A DNA stretch of 36,870 nucleotides from Gilvibacter sp. GTDB lineage: Bacteria; Bacteroidota; Bacteroidia; Flavobacteriales; Flavobacteriaceae. The stretch spans positions 71,219 to 108,088 of the forward strand of contig NZ_JABSPU010000002.1 of assembly GCF_013214815.1 (NCBI RefSeq), written 5' to 3'. Each line of letters starts with the position of its first letter. The first letter of the stretch is position 1. The notes below the pieces were generated by a model. That model made no database searches. It was not told where the DNA came from and saw only the letters and a list, made by a program, of their open reading frames with translations. Positions 9,762 to 17,131 of this stretch are shown here, in pieces. A program made the position numbers and the translations under genes.

Positions 9762-10250
9762 TTAGTCTGTTTGGGGAAGCTCTGCACTGATTCCCACGTC
9801 CGTAATGCCTGTTAATCGTTCAACGCCATCTACCGCCCCATTATTGCGGACCGCATGAACTATGCTCAATTTATATTCGCCTTGTTCTGCAAAGCGCACG
9901 CCTTGTTTGTACCAAAGCTTGTTCTCTTTTACACTTCCCAGACCACTTCCCATCCAAGTTCCGTCAGGGTTTGCCATTCGATATTCCAAGGTGTCTGTGA
10001 TGACTTTCCCTTGGGGAAACTCCATGCGCGCAATCAGAAATAAATTATTGAAGGGATAATCATTGGTATTGCGCACATTGATGAAAAGGTCATATGCCGC
10101 CGTAGAATCCATTTCAGGAAGACTGACCTGAACCGTATCTGTTAGGTCCCATCCGTCAGAAAAAGAAGTAGTACTGCTAATTACGGCATCGCCAGTACAA
10201 CTACTCAAAAGCAGTGCCAACACTATTGCTATGCCTGTAATTCGGATCAC
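9762..10250 (-). CDS. gldH: gliding motility lipoprotein GldH
   Basis: 162 residues with a lipoprotein signal peptide: hydrophobic ALLLS then lipidated Cys18 (LLSSC). The rest is a small beta-rich domain with DLFINVRNTNDYPFNNLFL and an LEYRMANPDGTWMGSGLGSVKENK-type stretch that I recognise as GldH. In Flavobacterium johnsoniae GldH is required for gliding and chitin use; its exact molecular role in the T9SS/gliding machinery is unclear. The start codon is GTG (10250-10248), overlapping the TGA of the upstream PSP1 gene as GTGA. No ATG in frame would preserve the signal peptide. Its presence, with two T9SS cargo genes in the window, implies a gliding or at least T9SS-competent cell. Confidence 0.85.
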   Translation of the reverse strand: MIRITGIAIVLALLLSSCTGDAVISSTTSFSDGWDLTDTVQVSLPEMDSTAAYDLFINVRNTNDYPFNNLFLIARMEFPQGKVITDTLEYRMANPDGTWMGSGLGSVKENKLWYKQGVRFAEQGEYKLSIVHAVRNNGAVDGVERLTGITDVGISAELPQTD

Positions 10251-11413
10251 TTTTGTTTTGATTTTGGAGCGTTATTGCGCTTTTGATTGCGGTTTTTGTT
10301 TCTTCGTTTTTTACGACGTTTTTTAGGCTGATCGAATCGCGTTAAACTATCCTGACCGGCGCCGTCATTGAACTCAAAAGTGCTTAAGTTGACCTCTATT
10401 TTATAGTCCTCGAGGCTCGTTACTTTCTTACCCTTTTTATTCACCGTCATGATTTCACGGACCTGTGTGGCTGAAAGCTCAAACCACTGCATCCAGTCGC
10501 CTTCATAGGCATACCACAAACGCTCTTTAAAGATGTCAATCTTTTGACAGACTCCAGTTCCTTTGTTGGTTTGCAGACGAACATCACTTTTAGGAAAGTT
10601 CTCTAAAGCATCCAAATAGGTATCGAGTTCATAGTTCAAACAACACTTGAGTTTCCCACATTGACCTGCTAATTTCTGCGGATTTAAGGAGAGCTGCTGA
10701 TAACGTGCGGCTGCCGTATTAACTGATCTGAAATCGGTAAGCCAGGTAGAACAACAGAGTTCGCGTCCACAAGATCCAATTCCACCCAAACGAGCAGCTT
10801 CTTGCCTAAAGCCAACTTGCTTCATCTCAATACGCGTGTTGAATGCGCGGGCAAAATCTTTGATGAGTTGTCTAAAATCTACGCGGTCTTCTGCAGTGTA
10901 ATAAAAGATGGCCTTAGATCCATCTCCCTGAAATTCCACATCTGAGATCTTCATCTGTAAGCCCAAACGGATCGCGATCTCGCGCGATTCTTTTTTGATG
11001 GCCTCTTCCCGATCTCTTGCTTTTTGCCAAATATCAATATCTCGCTGTCCTGCCTTGCGATATACTTTGGGTAATTCTTCTAGCGGTTCTTTGATGCGTT
11101 TTTTCTTCATTTGCACCCGAACCAACTCTCCGGTAAGGGTGACTTGTCCGATGTCGTGACCGGGATTCGCTTCTGTGGCGACAATATCTCCTATGGAAAG
11201 GGTGAGTCCTTCGGTGTTTTTGTAATAGTTCTTTCGACCATTTTTAAAACGTACCTCAACGGCATTAAAAGGAGTCATTTCTGCAGGCAAGGCCATATTG
11301 CCCAACCAGTCAAACACGGTGAGTTTGTTGCAGCCATCAGTGCCGCAGGTCCCGTTATTTTTACAGCCTTTTGGCAGGCCATCCGCAGCGGAGGCACAAG
11401 AAGAACAGGCCAT
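10247..11413 (-). CDS. ricT: PSP1 domain protein, RicT homologue
   Basis: 388 residues. The central PSP1 C-terminal domain has the diagnostic cysteines in CGRELCCSTWL, CGKLKCCLNYE and an upstream ERVDFRQLIKDFA-like core. In Bacillus subtilis the related RicT acts with RicA and RicF in an Fe-S-bearing complex affecting RNase Y processing and phosphorelay; those partners are not visible here, so the Bacteroidota role is uncertain. Additional features are an N-terminal Cys-rich segment (CSSCASAADGLPKGC... within residues 3-29), which could bind metal, and a very basic Lys/Arg/Asn-rich tail (about 366-388) suggesting nucleic-acid contact. It is the first gene of the ricT-gldH-mrcA-scoAB run and overlaps gldH by 4 bp. 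Confidence 0.88.
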   Translation of the reverse strand: MACSSCASAADGLPKGCKNNGTCGTDGCNKLTVFDWLGNMALPAEMTPFNAVEVRFKNGRKNYYKNTEGLTLSIGDIVATEANPGHDIGQVTLTGELVRVQMKKKRIKEPLEELPKVYRKAGQRDIDIWQKARDREEAIKKESREIAIRLGLQMKISDVEFQGDGSKAIFYYTAEDRVDFRQLIKDFARAFNTRIEMKQVGFRQEAARLGGIGSCGRELCCSTWLTDFRSVNTAAARYQQLSLNPQKLAGQCGKLKCCLNYELDTYLDALENFPKSDVRLQTNKGTGVCQKIDIFKERLWYAYEGDWMQWFELSATQVREIMTVNKKGKKVTSLEDYKIEVNLSTFEFNDGAGQDSLTRFDQPKKRRKKRRNKNRNQKRNNAPKSKQK

Positions 11414-11561
11414 AGAGTGTTATATATATTGCTCGAAAAGTGACCGATTCGAGTCGGAAGTTAGTACTAAATTCTGTCCTTAAAGATAGTCATAAATACG
11501 ATATCTGTTTACTTTATCGTGACAGAATAAGCAATGCGCTTAAGGGCCTGATTCACAGAAA

Positions 11562-12593
11562 TTATTTCTTGTATTTCAGTTTAACCGAGCGGCCTTTTTT
11601 AAAGATATTATTACTGTTGTGCTTCCCCGCTCGAAGCTTTTTCTGCACATCATAGGGCAGGTGGATTATATCTTGGCACTCGGTACTGCAACAACCTTCC
11701 ATTTTTTTGGCGCAATCATCACATTGTATAAATAATAGATGGCAGGCCTCATTGGCACAGTTCACGTGAGTATCACAAGGCTTTCCGCACTGATGGCACT
11801 TGGCGATGATTACATCGCTAATACGTTCACTACGTCTGTGATCAAACACAAAATTTTTACCCAAGAATTTATTCTCCAACTCTTGCGCTTTTACCTGTCG
11901 GGTGTACTCAATGATCCCACCTTCTAATTGGTATACCTGCTGGAATCCCTTATGCTTATAGTAGGCGCTGGCCTTCTCACAACGGATTCCTCCGGTACAA
12001 TACATGACCAACTTCTTGTCTTCTTTATTGTCTTTTAGGTCTTCTTCTATAATGTCCAAGGAATCTCTAAAGGTGTCAACATCTGGCGTAACGGCGCCTT
12101 TAAAATGTCCTATTTCACTCTCGTAATGATTGCGCATATCCACCACCACTGCATTTGGATCTTCCAAAAGTTCATTGAAAGTTTGAGCATCTACGTGGAC
12201 TCCTTTATTGGTAACATCAAAGGTTTCGTCGTTAAGGCCGTCGGCAACGATCTTGTGTCTAACCTTTACCTTGAGCTTTAAAAAGGATTTTAAATCCTGT
12301 TCCACGGCGATATTGAGCCTACAACCCTCTAAAAAGTAGATTCCATCTAAGAAATTCTTGAATTCTTCAAAGCGTTTGGCTGGTACAGAAAGTTGGGCGT
12401 TGATCCCTTCATGGGCCACATAGATTCTTCCCAGAACCTCCATATCGTTCCAGGCAATGAATAAGTGATTGCGAAATAATTCGGGATTGCCAATTTTGGC
12501 GTATTGATAGAAAGAAAGGGTCAAACGGTCTTCACCAGCTTGTTCAAGTAACTCTGCCCTTTCAATCGCACTTAATTTGTTGTACAGTTGCAT
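11562..12593 (-). CDS. trhO: tRNA uridine(34) hydroxylase TrhO (rhodanese family, YceA type)
   Basis: 343 residues with the TrhO layout. The N-terminal acylphosphatase-like domain has GRIYVAHEGINAQLS (55-69). The rhodanese domain has VDMRNHYESEIGHF and catalytic Cys199 in YCTGGIRCEKA. A C-terminal Cys-rich region (KCHQCGKPC...CANEAC...QCDDCAKK...CCSTEC, about 265-306) probably binds zinc. In E. coli TrhO hydroxylates uridine 34 of certain tRNAs in an O2-dependent, prephenate-independent way (ho5U). It has its own strong promoter (12635-12665). The upstream gene recA is divergent, and ricT lies 148 bp downstream in the same direction. Family assignment is firm; the activity is inferred by homology. 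Confidence 0.93.
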   Translation of the reverse strand: MQLYNKLSAIERAELLEQAGEDRLTLSFYQYAKIGNPELFRNHLFIAWNDMEVLGRIYVAHEGINAQLSVPAKRFEEFKNFLDGIYFLEGCRLNIAVEQDLKSFLKLKVKVRHKIVADGLNDETFDVTNKGVHVDAQTFNELLEDPNAVVVDMRNHYESEIGHFKGAVTPDVDTFRDSLDIIEEDLKDNKEDKKLVMYCTGGIRCEKASAYYKHKGFQQVYQLEGGIIEYTRQVKAQELENKFLGKNFVFDHRRSERISDVIIAKCHQCGKPCDTHVNCANEACHLLFIQCDDCAKKMEGCCSTECQDIIHLPYDVQKKLRAGKHNSNNIFKKGRSVKLKYKK

Positions 12594-12634
12594 GCTATAC
12601 TTGCGTTTAAGTTGAATGAAAAAGTAATTGAGCG

Positions 12635-12665
12635 CAAAGGTAGCTTAATTAAAGAAACGACCAAA
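12635..12665 (-). promoter_or_regulatory. trhO promoter (Bacteroidota consensus)
   Basis: On the minus strand TTTG (12665-12662), a 19-bp spacer and TACCTTTG (12642-12635) match the Bacteroidota primary-sigma consensus at every fixed position. Transcription should begin near 12630, giving a leader of roughly 35-40 nt before the ATG at 12593. The TTTG lies in the T-run of the adjoining terminator hairpin. Confidence 0.7.
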
Positions 12666-12700
12666 AAAAGCGCCAGAGTGGAATTTCCGGCGCTTTTTTT
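12663..12700. terminator. symmetrical terminator-like hairpin
   Basis: AAAAAAAGCGCC (12663-12674) and GGCGCTTTTTTT (12689-12700) are perfect inverted repeats around a 14-nt loop, giving a GC stem followed by T7 on either strand. It lies upstream of both flanking genes, so it does not end either of them. Confidence 0.75.
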
Positions 12701-12738
12701 CGAATGGCTAATTCGTTAATACTTTTTAATTTTTTAAG

Positions 12739-12816
12739 AGTGACTACAGGCGTAGCTAGCCGCCGTCGAGGCGGCAGTTGAAAATGACTACTTGGGTAAC
12801 TGCCAGTCCTTTTTTA
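12739..12816. repeat. structured intergenic element with two overlapping hairpins and an imperfect direct repeat
   Basis: GCCGCC-GTCGA-GGCGGC is a GC-rich hairpin (12759-12775). The end of its right arm also belongs to a second stem, GGCAGTT (12773-12779) with AACTGCC (12798-12804), so the two compete. The second stem is followed five bases later by TTTTTT (12810-12815) on the plus strand. A segment starting TGACTAC (from 12741) is repeated imperfectly from 12785. It may be a small RNA, a 5' leader or a dispersed intergenic repeat. I cannot assign a family. Confidence 0.4.
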
Positions 12817-12910
12817 TTTACCATTTCGGTTTGTTTAACATATTTCACAGCAATGAATTTTCCCTTTGTATCTGATAGACTGTAAATTCATAAATGGTTG
12901 CGTGATTTGA

Positions 12911-12941
12911 TTGAAATTAAGTAAAAGAAGTAGTATTTTAG
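12911..12941 (+). promoter_or_regulatory. recA promoter
   Basis: TTG (12911-12913), a 20-bp spacer and TATTTTAG (12934-12941) fit the Bacteroidota promoter with one mismatch in the -7 box. Start near 12947 gives a leader of about 27 nt before the ATG at 12974. This also argues against the in-frame upstream start at 12911, which lies inside the promoter. No LexA-type palindrome was seen. Confidence 0.55.
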
Positions 12942-12973
12942 CCTTCTATCTTCAACCACATTATACTGCCGAT

Positions 12974-13981
12974 ATGAGTAACGAAAAAGACGCCAAATTA
13001 AAAGCCTTAAAATTAACTTTAGACAAGCTTGATAAGACCTACGGAAAAGGAACGGTCATGAAAATGGGAGACGCTGCTGTTCAGCAAGTTGACGCCGTTT
13101 CAACAGGCTCATTAGGGTTAGATTTAGCGCTTGGTGTTGGTGGATTACCTAAGGGAAGAATCATCGAGATTTACGGTCCGGAATCCTCCGGTAAAACCAC
13201 GCTTACTTTGCACGCAATTGCAGAGGCTCAAAAAGATGGTGGAATTGCTGCATTTATTGATGCAGAACACGCCTTTGATCGTTACTATGCAGAAAAGCTC
13301 GGAGTAGATATTGAGAACCTGATCATCTCTCAACCAGACAATGGAGAACAAGCTTTGGAGATCGCCGATAATTTGATCCGTTCCGGTGCTATTGACATTA
13401 TTGTTATTGACTCTGTAGCGGCATTGACGCCAAAAAGTGAGATTGAAGGAGAAATGGGTGAGTCTAAAGTCGGACTGCACGCCCGACTGATGTCTCAAGC
13501 TTTGAGAAAACTCACCGGATCCATCAGCAAAACCAACTGTACGGTGATCTTTATCAACCAGCTGCGTGAAAAGATCGGGGTAATGTTTGGCAACCCAGAG
13601 ACCACAACGGGTGGTAATGCCTTGAAATTCTATTCTTCGGTACGTATTGATATCCGTAGATCTACTCAGATCAAAGATTCTAACAGTTCGGTTATTGGAA
13701 ACAAAACTCGTGTTAAAGTGGTGAAGAACAAGGTGGCTCCACCGTTTAGAACTGCAGAGTTTGACATCATGTACGGGACTGGAGTTTCTAAAGCTGGAGA
13801 GATCATTGACCTAGGCGTGGATTACGAAATCGTGAAGAAAAGCGGTTCATGGTTCAGCTATGATGGAACCAAATTGGGTCAAGGTCGAGACGCCGTAAAA
13901 ACACTTCTCAAAGACAATCCAGATCTTATGGATGAACTCGAGGCCAAAATCAAAGAGGCCATCGCGATCATCAATGAATAA
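12974..13981 (+). CDS. recA: recombinase RecA
   Basis: 335 residues from the ATG at 12974 ([14 protein letters not shown]...), the usual RecA start. The upstream in-frame start at 12911 would add 21 non-conserved residues and lies in the promoter. Walker A is GPESSGKTT (68-76), with downstream IDAEHAFD, Walker B-like [21 protein letters not shown] and the L2-region [27 protein letters not shown]. RecA forms ATP-dependent filaments on single-stranded DNA for homologous recombination, repair and, with DprA (also in this window), uptake of transforming DNA. It appears to be transcribed alone. The gap to the next gene contains folded RNA rather than a simple terminator. Confidence 0.99.
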   Translation: MSNEKDAKLKALKLTLDKLDKTYGKGTVMKMGDAAVQQVDAVSTGSLGLDLALGVGGLPKGRIIEIYGPESSGKTTLTLHAIAEAQKDGGIAAFIDAEHAFDRYYAEKLGVDIENLIISQPDNGEQALEIADNLIRSGAIDIIVIDSVAALTPKSEIEGEMGESKVGLHARLMSQALRKLTGSISKTNCTVIFINQLREKIGVMFGNPETTTGGNALKFYSSVRIDIRRSTQIKDSNSSVIGNKTRVKVVKNKVAPPFRTAEFDIMYGTGVSKAGEIIDLGVDYEIVKKSGSWFSYDGTKLGQGRDAVKTLLKDNPDLMDELEAKIKEAIAIINE

Positions 13982-13999
13982 AATTTTATACTTTCATAC

Positions 14000-14082
14000 G
14001 CAACCTTAGCGGAGTTTTATCATCTACACATTGACTCCGTGACTATGGTTGCTCACTGTGCAGCAGGGGAACTTAGTTGCAC
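14000..14082 (+). promoter_or_regulatory. structured leader upstream of the ECF sigma factor gene
   Basis: GCAACC (14000-14005) pairs with GGTTGC (14047-14052). Nested inside, CGGAGT (14010-14015) pairs with ACTCCG (14034-14039). A third stem is GTGCAGC (14058-14064) with GTTGCAC (14076-14082), seven pairs with one G-U. Right after it an ATG (14084) opens a four-codon mini-frame ending at TAG 14096-14098. No T-run follows, so this is not a normal recA terminator. Confidence 0.4.
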
Positions 14083-14119
14083 CATGCTTACATGTTAGTA
14101 ATAAAATTCGCGGATCAAA

Positions 14120-14662
14120 GTGGCTCTGGAAGCACTTATAGACAGATGTAAAAACAACGAAGCCAAAGCTCAGGGTGAGCTTTATCAGTTGTATTCTGCC
14201 AAATTGTTTTCGGTTTGTTTGAAGTACTCGCGAAATTATACTGAGGCTCAAGACAACCTGCAAGATGCTTTCATAACCATTTTTAGGACCATTGGTCAAT
14301 TTAAACACAAAGGTTCTTTTGAAGGTTGGTTAAAGCGTGTAACTGTAAACACAGTGCTCCAGAAATACCGCAAGCAGCGGGTTTTTGACTTAGTCAACGA
14401 GCAGCAAATTGAAGCAGTAGACGAACAAGTAGAGGACACAACAGTTCCCTTGGATTATCTTTTAAAGATCATTCAAGAACTGCCAGACAGATACCGTTTG
14501 GTTTTTAACCTCTATGCGATGGATGGATACTCGCACAACGATATTGCAGAAATGCTAGATATTTCTGCTGGAACCTCAAAATCAAACCTAGCGCGGGCTA
14601 GGATGATTCTAAAAACTAAGATTACGGCCTACAACAGTAACAGTTCGGCCGAAGGATATTAA
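14120..14662 (+). CDS. ECF-type RNA polymerase sigma factor
   Basis: 180 residues. Sigma region 2 (about 20-85) contains CLKYSRNYTEAQDNLQDAFITIF and GSFEGWLKRVTVNTVLQKYR. Region 4 (about 115-170) has LPDRYRLVFNLYAMDGYSHNDIAEMLDISAGTSKSNLARAR with its helix-turn-helix. No region 1 or 3, as in ECF sigma factors. The start is GTG at 14120: an in-frame stop at 14102-14104 and no ATG between leave it as the only normal choice. The gene is followed after 1 nt by a membrane protein with an anti-sigma-like N-terminus, a pairing common in Bacteroidota, so its activity is probably held at the membrane and released by an envelope signal. Its target genes are unknown. Confidence 0.92.
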   Translation: MALEALIDRCKNNEAKAQGELYQLYSAKLFSVCLKYSRNYTEAQDNLQDAFITIFRTIGQFKHKGSFEGWLKRVTVNTVLQKYRKQRVFDLVNEQQIEAVDEQVEDTTVPLDYLLKIIQELPDRYRLVFNLYAMDGYSHNDIAEMLDISAGTSKSNLARARMILKTKITAYNSNSSAEGY

Positions 14663-14663
14663 A

Positions 14664-16220
14664 ATGAGCGATAAAAAGCACATAGATAGAATTTTTCAAG
14701 AGGGCTTCAAAGACTTTGAAGCGACCCCTCCACCAGAGGTGTGGGAGGGCATTCAAGCTGCTCTTAAAAAAGAAGAAAAAGAGGACCGCAAGGTCATCCC
14801 GATCTGGTGGCGTGCTGGTGGTGTTGCTGCCTTACTTGCCTTACTTTTGACCGTTGGAGGTGTGTTCTGGCCGGATTCAGATCCTGCAAATTCCTTTTCT
14901 ACGGAAGATACTATCCCTGTAGAGCAAACTGATAGTGATGCTGATGATGATCAGAAACCATCTAAAGATTTATTGCTAGACAATGGATCCATTGATGCCG
15001 TTGCAGATGGACCAAATGATGGTACTACTGAAGGTGCTAAGAATCAATCTACAGAAGCGGATGCGAAACGATTGGTGTCAGACCAAAAAGATGCAGTGGC
15101 TACTCAAACCAATCAAAGCACTCAGCAAACCAACATTCAAAAAGGAATAGACAAAACTGCCATAGATACTGCTTTTGACACCCAAACCACGGGTGTTGCC
15201 ACTACAGATAGTACTAAAGATGCTGACGATAACAAACAAGATACTGGGCAAACCACTACAGCAGTAGCGGGAAGCTCAGATACCCAAACCACCGTTGTGG
15301 ATGATAAAACGGCTGATGCCTTGCTAGAGAGTCAAACCGAAGATGCCACAACTACTGCAGTGACCGTTGATGAAGAAATTTCCAAAGACCCAGAGGTCAG
15401 TGATGACCAAACGGGCAAGATTTCCATCTTTGACGCCATTGAAGACCAAAAAGATACCGAAACAGCGCTTGAGCTCAATGATCAAGATAACCTTGATCAA
15501 CGCTGGAGTGTTGTGCCACAGGCGGCTCCTGTGGTTTACGGTTCTTTTGGGGAAGGATCTACTGTAGGTTCAGAATTTGCGGATAACAGTACCTCAGCAG
15601 ACGCCAATTTGAGCTATGGAGTGCAAGTACAGTATCAGGTAAATAATAGACTGGCTGTACGTTCTGGAGTGAATCGTGTGAATCTCAGTGTAAACACCAA
15701 CGATATTGAGTTTGCCGTTGCTCCTGCAGCCTTTAATGTGGGGTCAAAATTTGTAAACGGACAGATAGCTTATTCTGTAGGTGATAAAGGAACTTTAGCA
15801 AATCGTTTTGCCCAAGCGGCACCAACAGAAGGTCTAGACATCCCTCCTATTGACGCTTTTGAAGGTTTCCTAAATCAGCAGTTTGAGTATTGGGAAGTTC
15901 CTTTGGAATTGTCTTATGCGGTAGTGAACAATCGTTTTAAGGTCAATGTCTTTGGTGGATTCAGTACCCTTTTCTTGCAAGACAATTCAATTACGGCTGT
16001 GAGCGGCCAACGCGAAACCGCATTGGGAAGTGTTGGAAATTTGAATAGTTTGAGCTTTACCACCAATGTGGGGATGGGCTTACAATATGACATTAGCAAG
16101 CGCTTTGCGATCAACGTAGAGCCTGTATTTAAATATCAACTCAATCCGTATTCGGATTCCAGTATAGGTTCTCAACCATACTATATGGGAGTCTACAGCG
16201 GCTTGAGATTCAGCTTTTAG
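14664..16220 (+). CDS. putative anti-sigma/outer-membrane beta-barrel fusion protein
   Basis: 518 residues in four parts. A soluble N-terminus (1-47) with IDRIFQEGFKDFEATPPPEVW resembles the short segment found in proteins encoded after ECF sigma genes in Bacteroidota. A single transmembrane helix follows (about 50-69, GGVAALLALLLTVGG). Then comes a 200-residue low-complexity linker rich in Asp, Thr, Gln and Ala (about 72-278). The C-terminus is a beta-rich domain (about 285-518) with alternating hydrophobic strands and a terminal SGLRFSF, a typical C-terminal signal of outer-membrane barrels. The expected topology is N-terminus in the cytoplasm, linker across the periplasm and barrel in or near the outer membrane. 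It may sense envelope state and control the sigma factor encoded 1 nt upstream. The barrel resembles the porin-family/OMP beta-barrel type. Function is inferred. Confidence 0.72.
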   Translation: MSDKKHIDRIFQEGFKDFEATPPPEVWEGIQAALKKEEKEDRKVIPIWWRAGGVAALLALLLTVGGVFWPDSDPANSFSTEDTIPVEQTDSDADDDQKPSKDLLLDNGSIDAVADGPNDGTTEGAKNQSTEADAKRLVSDQKDAVATQTNQSTQQTNIQKGIDKTAIDTAFDTQTTGVATTDSTKDADDNKQDTGQTTTAVAGSSDTQTTVVDDKTADALLESQTEDATTTAVTVDEEISKDPEVSDDQTGKISIFDAIEDQKDTETALELNDQDNLDQRWSVVPQAAPVVYGSFGEGSTVGSEFADNSTSADANLSYGVQVQYQVNNRLAVRSGVNRVNLSVNTNDIEFAVAPAAFNVGSKFVNGQIAYSVGDKGTLANRFAQAAPTEGLDIPPIDAFEGFLNQQFEYWEVPLELSYAVVNNRFKVNVFGGFSTLFLQDNSITAVSGQRETALGSVGNLNSLSFTTNVGMGLQYDISKRFAINVEPVFKYQLNPYSDSSIGSQPYYMGVYSGLRFSF

Positions 16221-16262
16221 GTTAGTTTTTTAGTTGGTTAGGTTAGTTATTGCGCTCGCAAT
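16218..16262 (+). repeat. short direct and inverted repeats after the beta-barrel gene
   Basis: TAGGTTAGTT occurs twice (16218-16227, including the stop codon, and 16239-16248). ATTGCG-CT-CGCAAT (16249-16262) is a perfect inverted repeat just before the terminator. They may only be part of the 3' UTR fold. Confidence 0.35.
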
Positions 16263-16273
16263 AATGCCTTAAG

Positions 16274-16306
16274 GCCGCTCTCCGCTACGAGGGCGGCTAT
16301 TTTTTT
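16274..16306 (+). terminator. intrinsic terminator of the sigma/beta-barrel operon
   Basis: GCCGCTCTC (16274-16282) pairs with GAGGGCGGC (16289-16297), nine pairs with one G-U, loop CGCTAC, then a T7 run (16300-16306). It overlaps the stop codon of the converging acyltransferase gene (16299-16297). Confidence 0.88.
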
Positions 16307-17046
16307 AGCAATTTTTGACCTTTGAGTTCTTCTAAGATCAAATTTCGAGTCTGATTTCTGAGTTCTTGTTTTTGGCGAAGTTCCATGCCACTGGTAGGTA
16401 TTGTTGGAAGTACAAGTGCCCTCATTCTTCCAGGAACGCCTCCGAAAAATCGAAAGGGAAAACGCTTTTTATTGTCGTAAAAGACCAGCGGGGCAATAGG
16501 AATCTGATGTTCTATAGCCAAACGGAAAGCTCCGTCTTTAAAGCTGTCCAAAACAATGGATTCATCATCCGGGACTCCTCCCTCAGGAAAAATACAAACG
16601 CTCAAACCATTACGGAGACGCTCTTGCGCCTGCTCAAAAACAGCCTTTCTACTTTGGGCATTACTGCGATCCACCAAAATACAGGTACGCTTGTAAAAGA
16701 ATCCAAAAACCGGGATAGCAGCCAATTCCTTTTTCCCAACGAATACAAAAGGACGCCCAACAGCGTGCAGCATAAGCATGATATCGGTCATGGACTGATG
16801 ATTGGCCACAAACATATAGCTCTGCTCTTTCCTGTGACGTTCCAAACGTTTTACGCTCGGCCAAAAACCCATTCCTGTAAGAACAAATCGGCCCCATCCG
16901 CGGGCGATTTTAAAATACAGTGGATACCATGCATCTCTGGAAATAAGAATCAGCAATACCGGAAAAAGCACTACGATAGGCAGGGCGACCAGAAGGTAAA
17001 ACCAAATCCGCCATAAAATCTTAAAAGGGGCGCTGATCCAATGCAT
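16297..17046 (-). CDS. plsC: 1-acyl-sn-glycerol-3-phosphate acyltransferase (PlsC-like)
   Basis: 249 residues from the ATG at 17046; a TTG at 17070 would add eight residues. Hydrophobic N-terminal helices (about 10-40) anchor it in the inner membrane. The acyltransferase motif HQSMTD gives the catalytic His83 and Asp88 (H-x4-D). The glycerol-phosphate binding motif is FPEGGVPDD (153-161), and PIAPLVFYD marks the last block. It should add the second acyl chain to lysophosphatidic acid to make phosphatidic acid for phospholipids. A lysophospholipid or ornithine-lipid acyltransferase of the same superfamily cannot be excluded. It diverges from trpS with a short gap, and its stop codon lies in the terminator of the converging beta-barrel gene. 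Confidence 0.85.
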   Translation of the reverse strand: MHWISAPFKILWRIWFYLLVALPIVVLFPVLLILISRDAWYPLYFKIARGWGRFVLTGMGFWPSVKRLERHRKEQSYMFVANHQSMTDIMLMLHAVGRPFVFVGKKELAAIPVFGFFYKRTCILVDRSNAQSRKAVFEQAQERLRNGLSVCIFPEGGVPDDESIVLDSFKDGAFRLAIEHQIPIAPLVFYDNKKRFPFRFFGGVPGRMRALVLPTIPTSGMELRQKQELRNQTRNLILEELKGQKLLKK

Positions 17047-17085
17047 GAGGCTCAAAAATAAAAATTCCAATTCAGTTCTAATTCA

Positions 17086-17117
17086 TTAGAGCAAACTTTG
17101 TAAAAAAAGTAACTTTG
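17086..17117 (+). promoter_or_regulatory. trpS promoter
   Basis: TTAG (17086-17089), a 20-bp spacer and TAACTTTG (17110-17117), a perfect TAnnTTTG -7 box. The ATG follows 14 bp later. The 14-base stretch TAACTTTGCCAAAA here is identical to that before the thioesterase gene at 20280. Confidence 0.55.
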
Positions 17118-17131
17118 CCAAAAACATCACT

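Larger units (their letters stand above)
12594..12973. other. 380-bp divergent spacer between trhO and recA
   Basis: From left to right it holds the trhO promoter (12635-12665), a symmetrical terminator-like hairpin (12663-12700), a GC-rich structured repeat element (12739-12816) followed by a T-run, an AT-rich stretch (12817-12905), and the recA promoter (12911-12941). No convincing ORF. A terminator between two divergent genes implies another transcript in the gap. Confidence 0.65.

Noticed and set aside
12911-12973. Upstream recA start
   Set aside because: It lies in the recA promoter and adds residues not found in RecA proteins.
16366-17016. 216-codon open frame on the plus strand
   Set aside because: Entirely antisense to the PlsC-like gene, which has clear catalytic motifs. 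The translation is low in recognisable structure.
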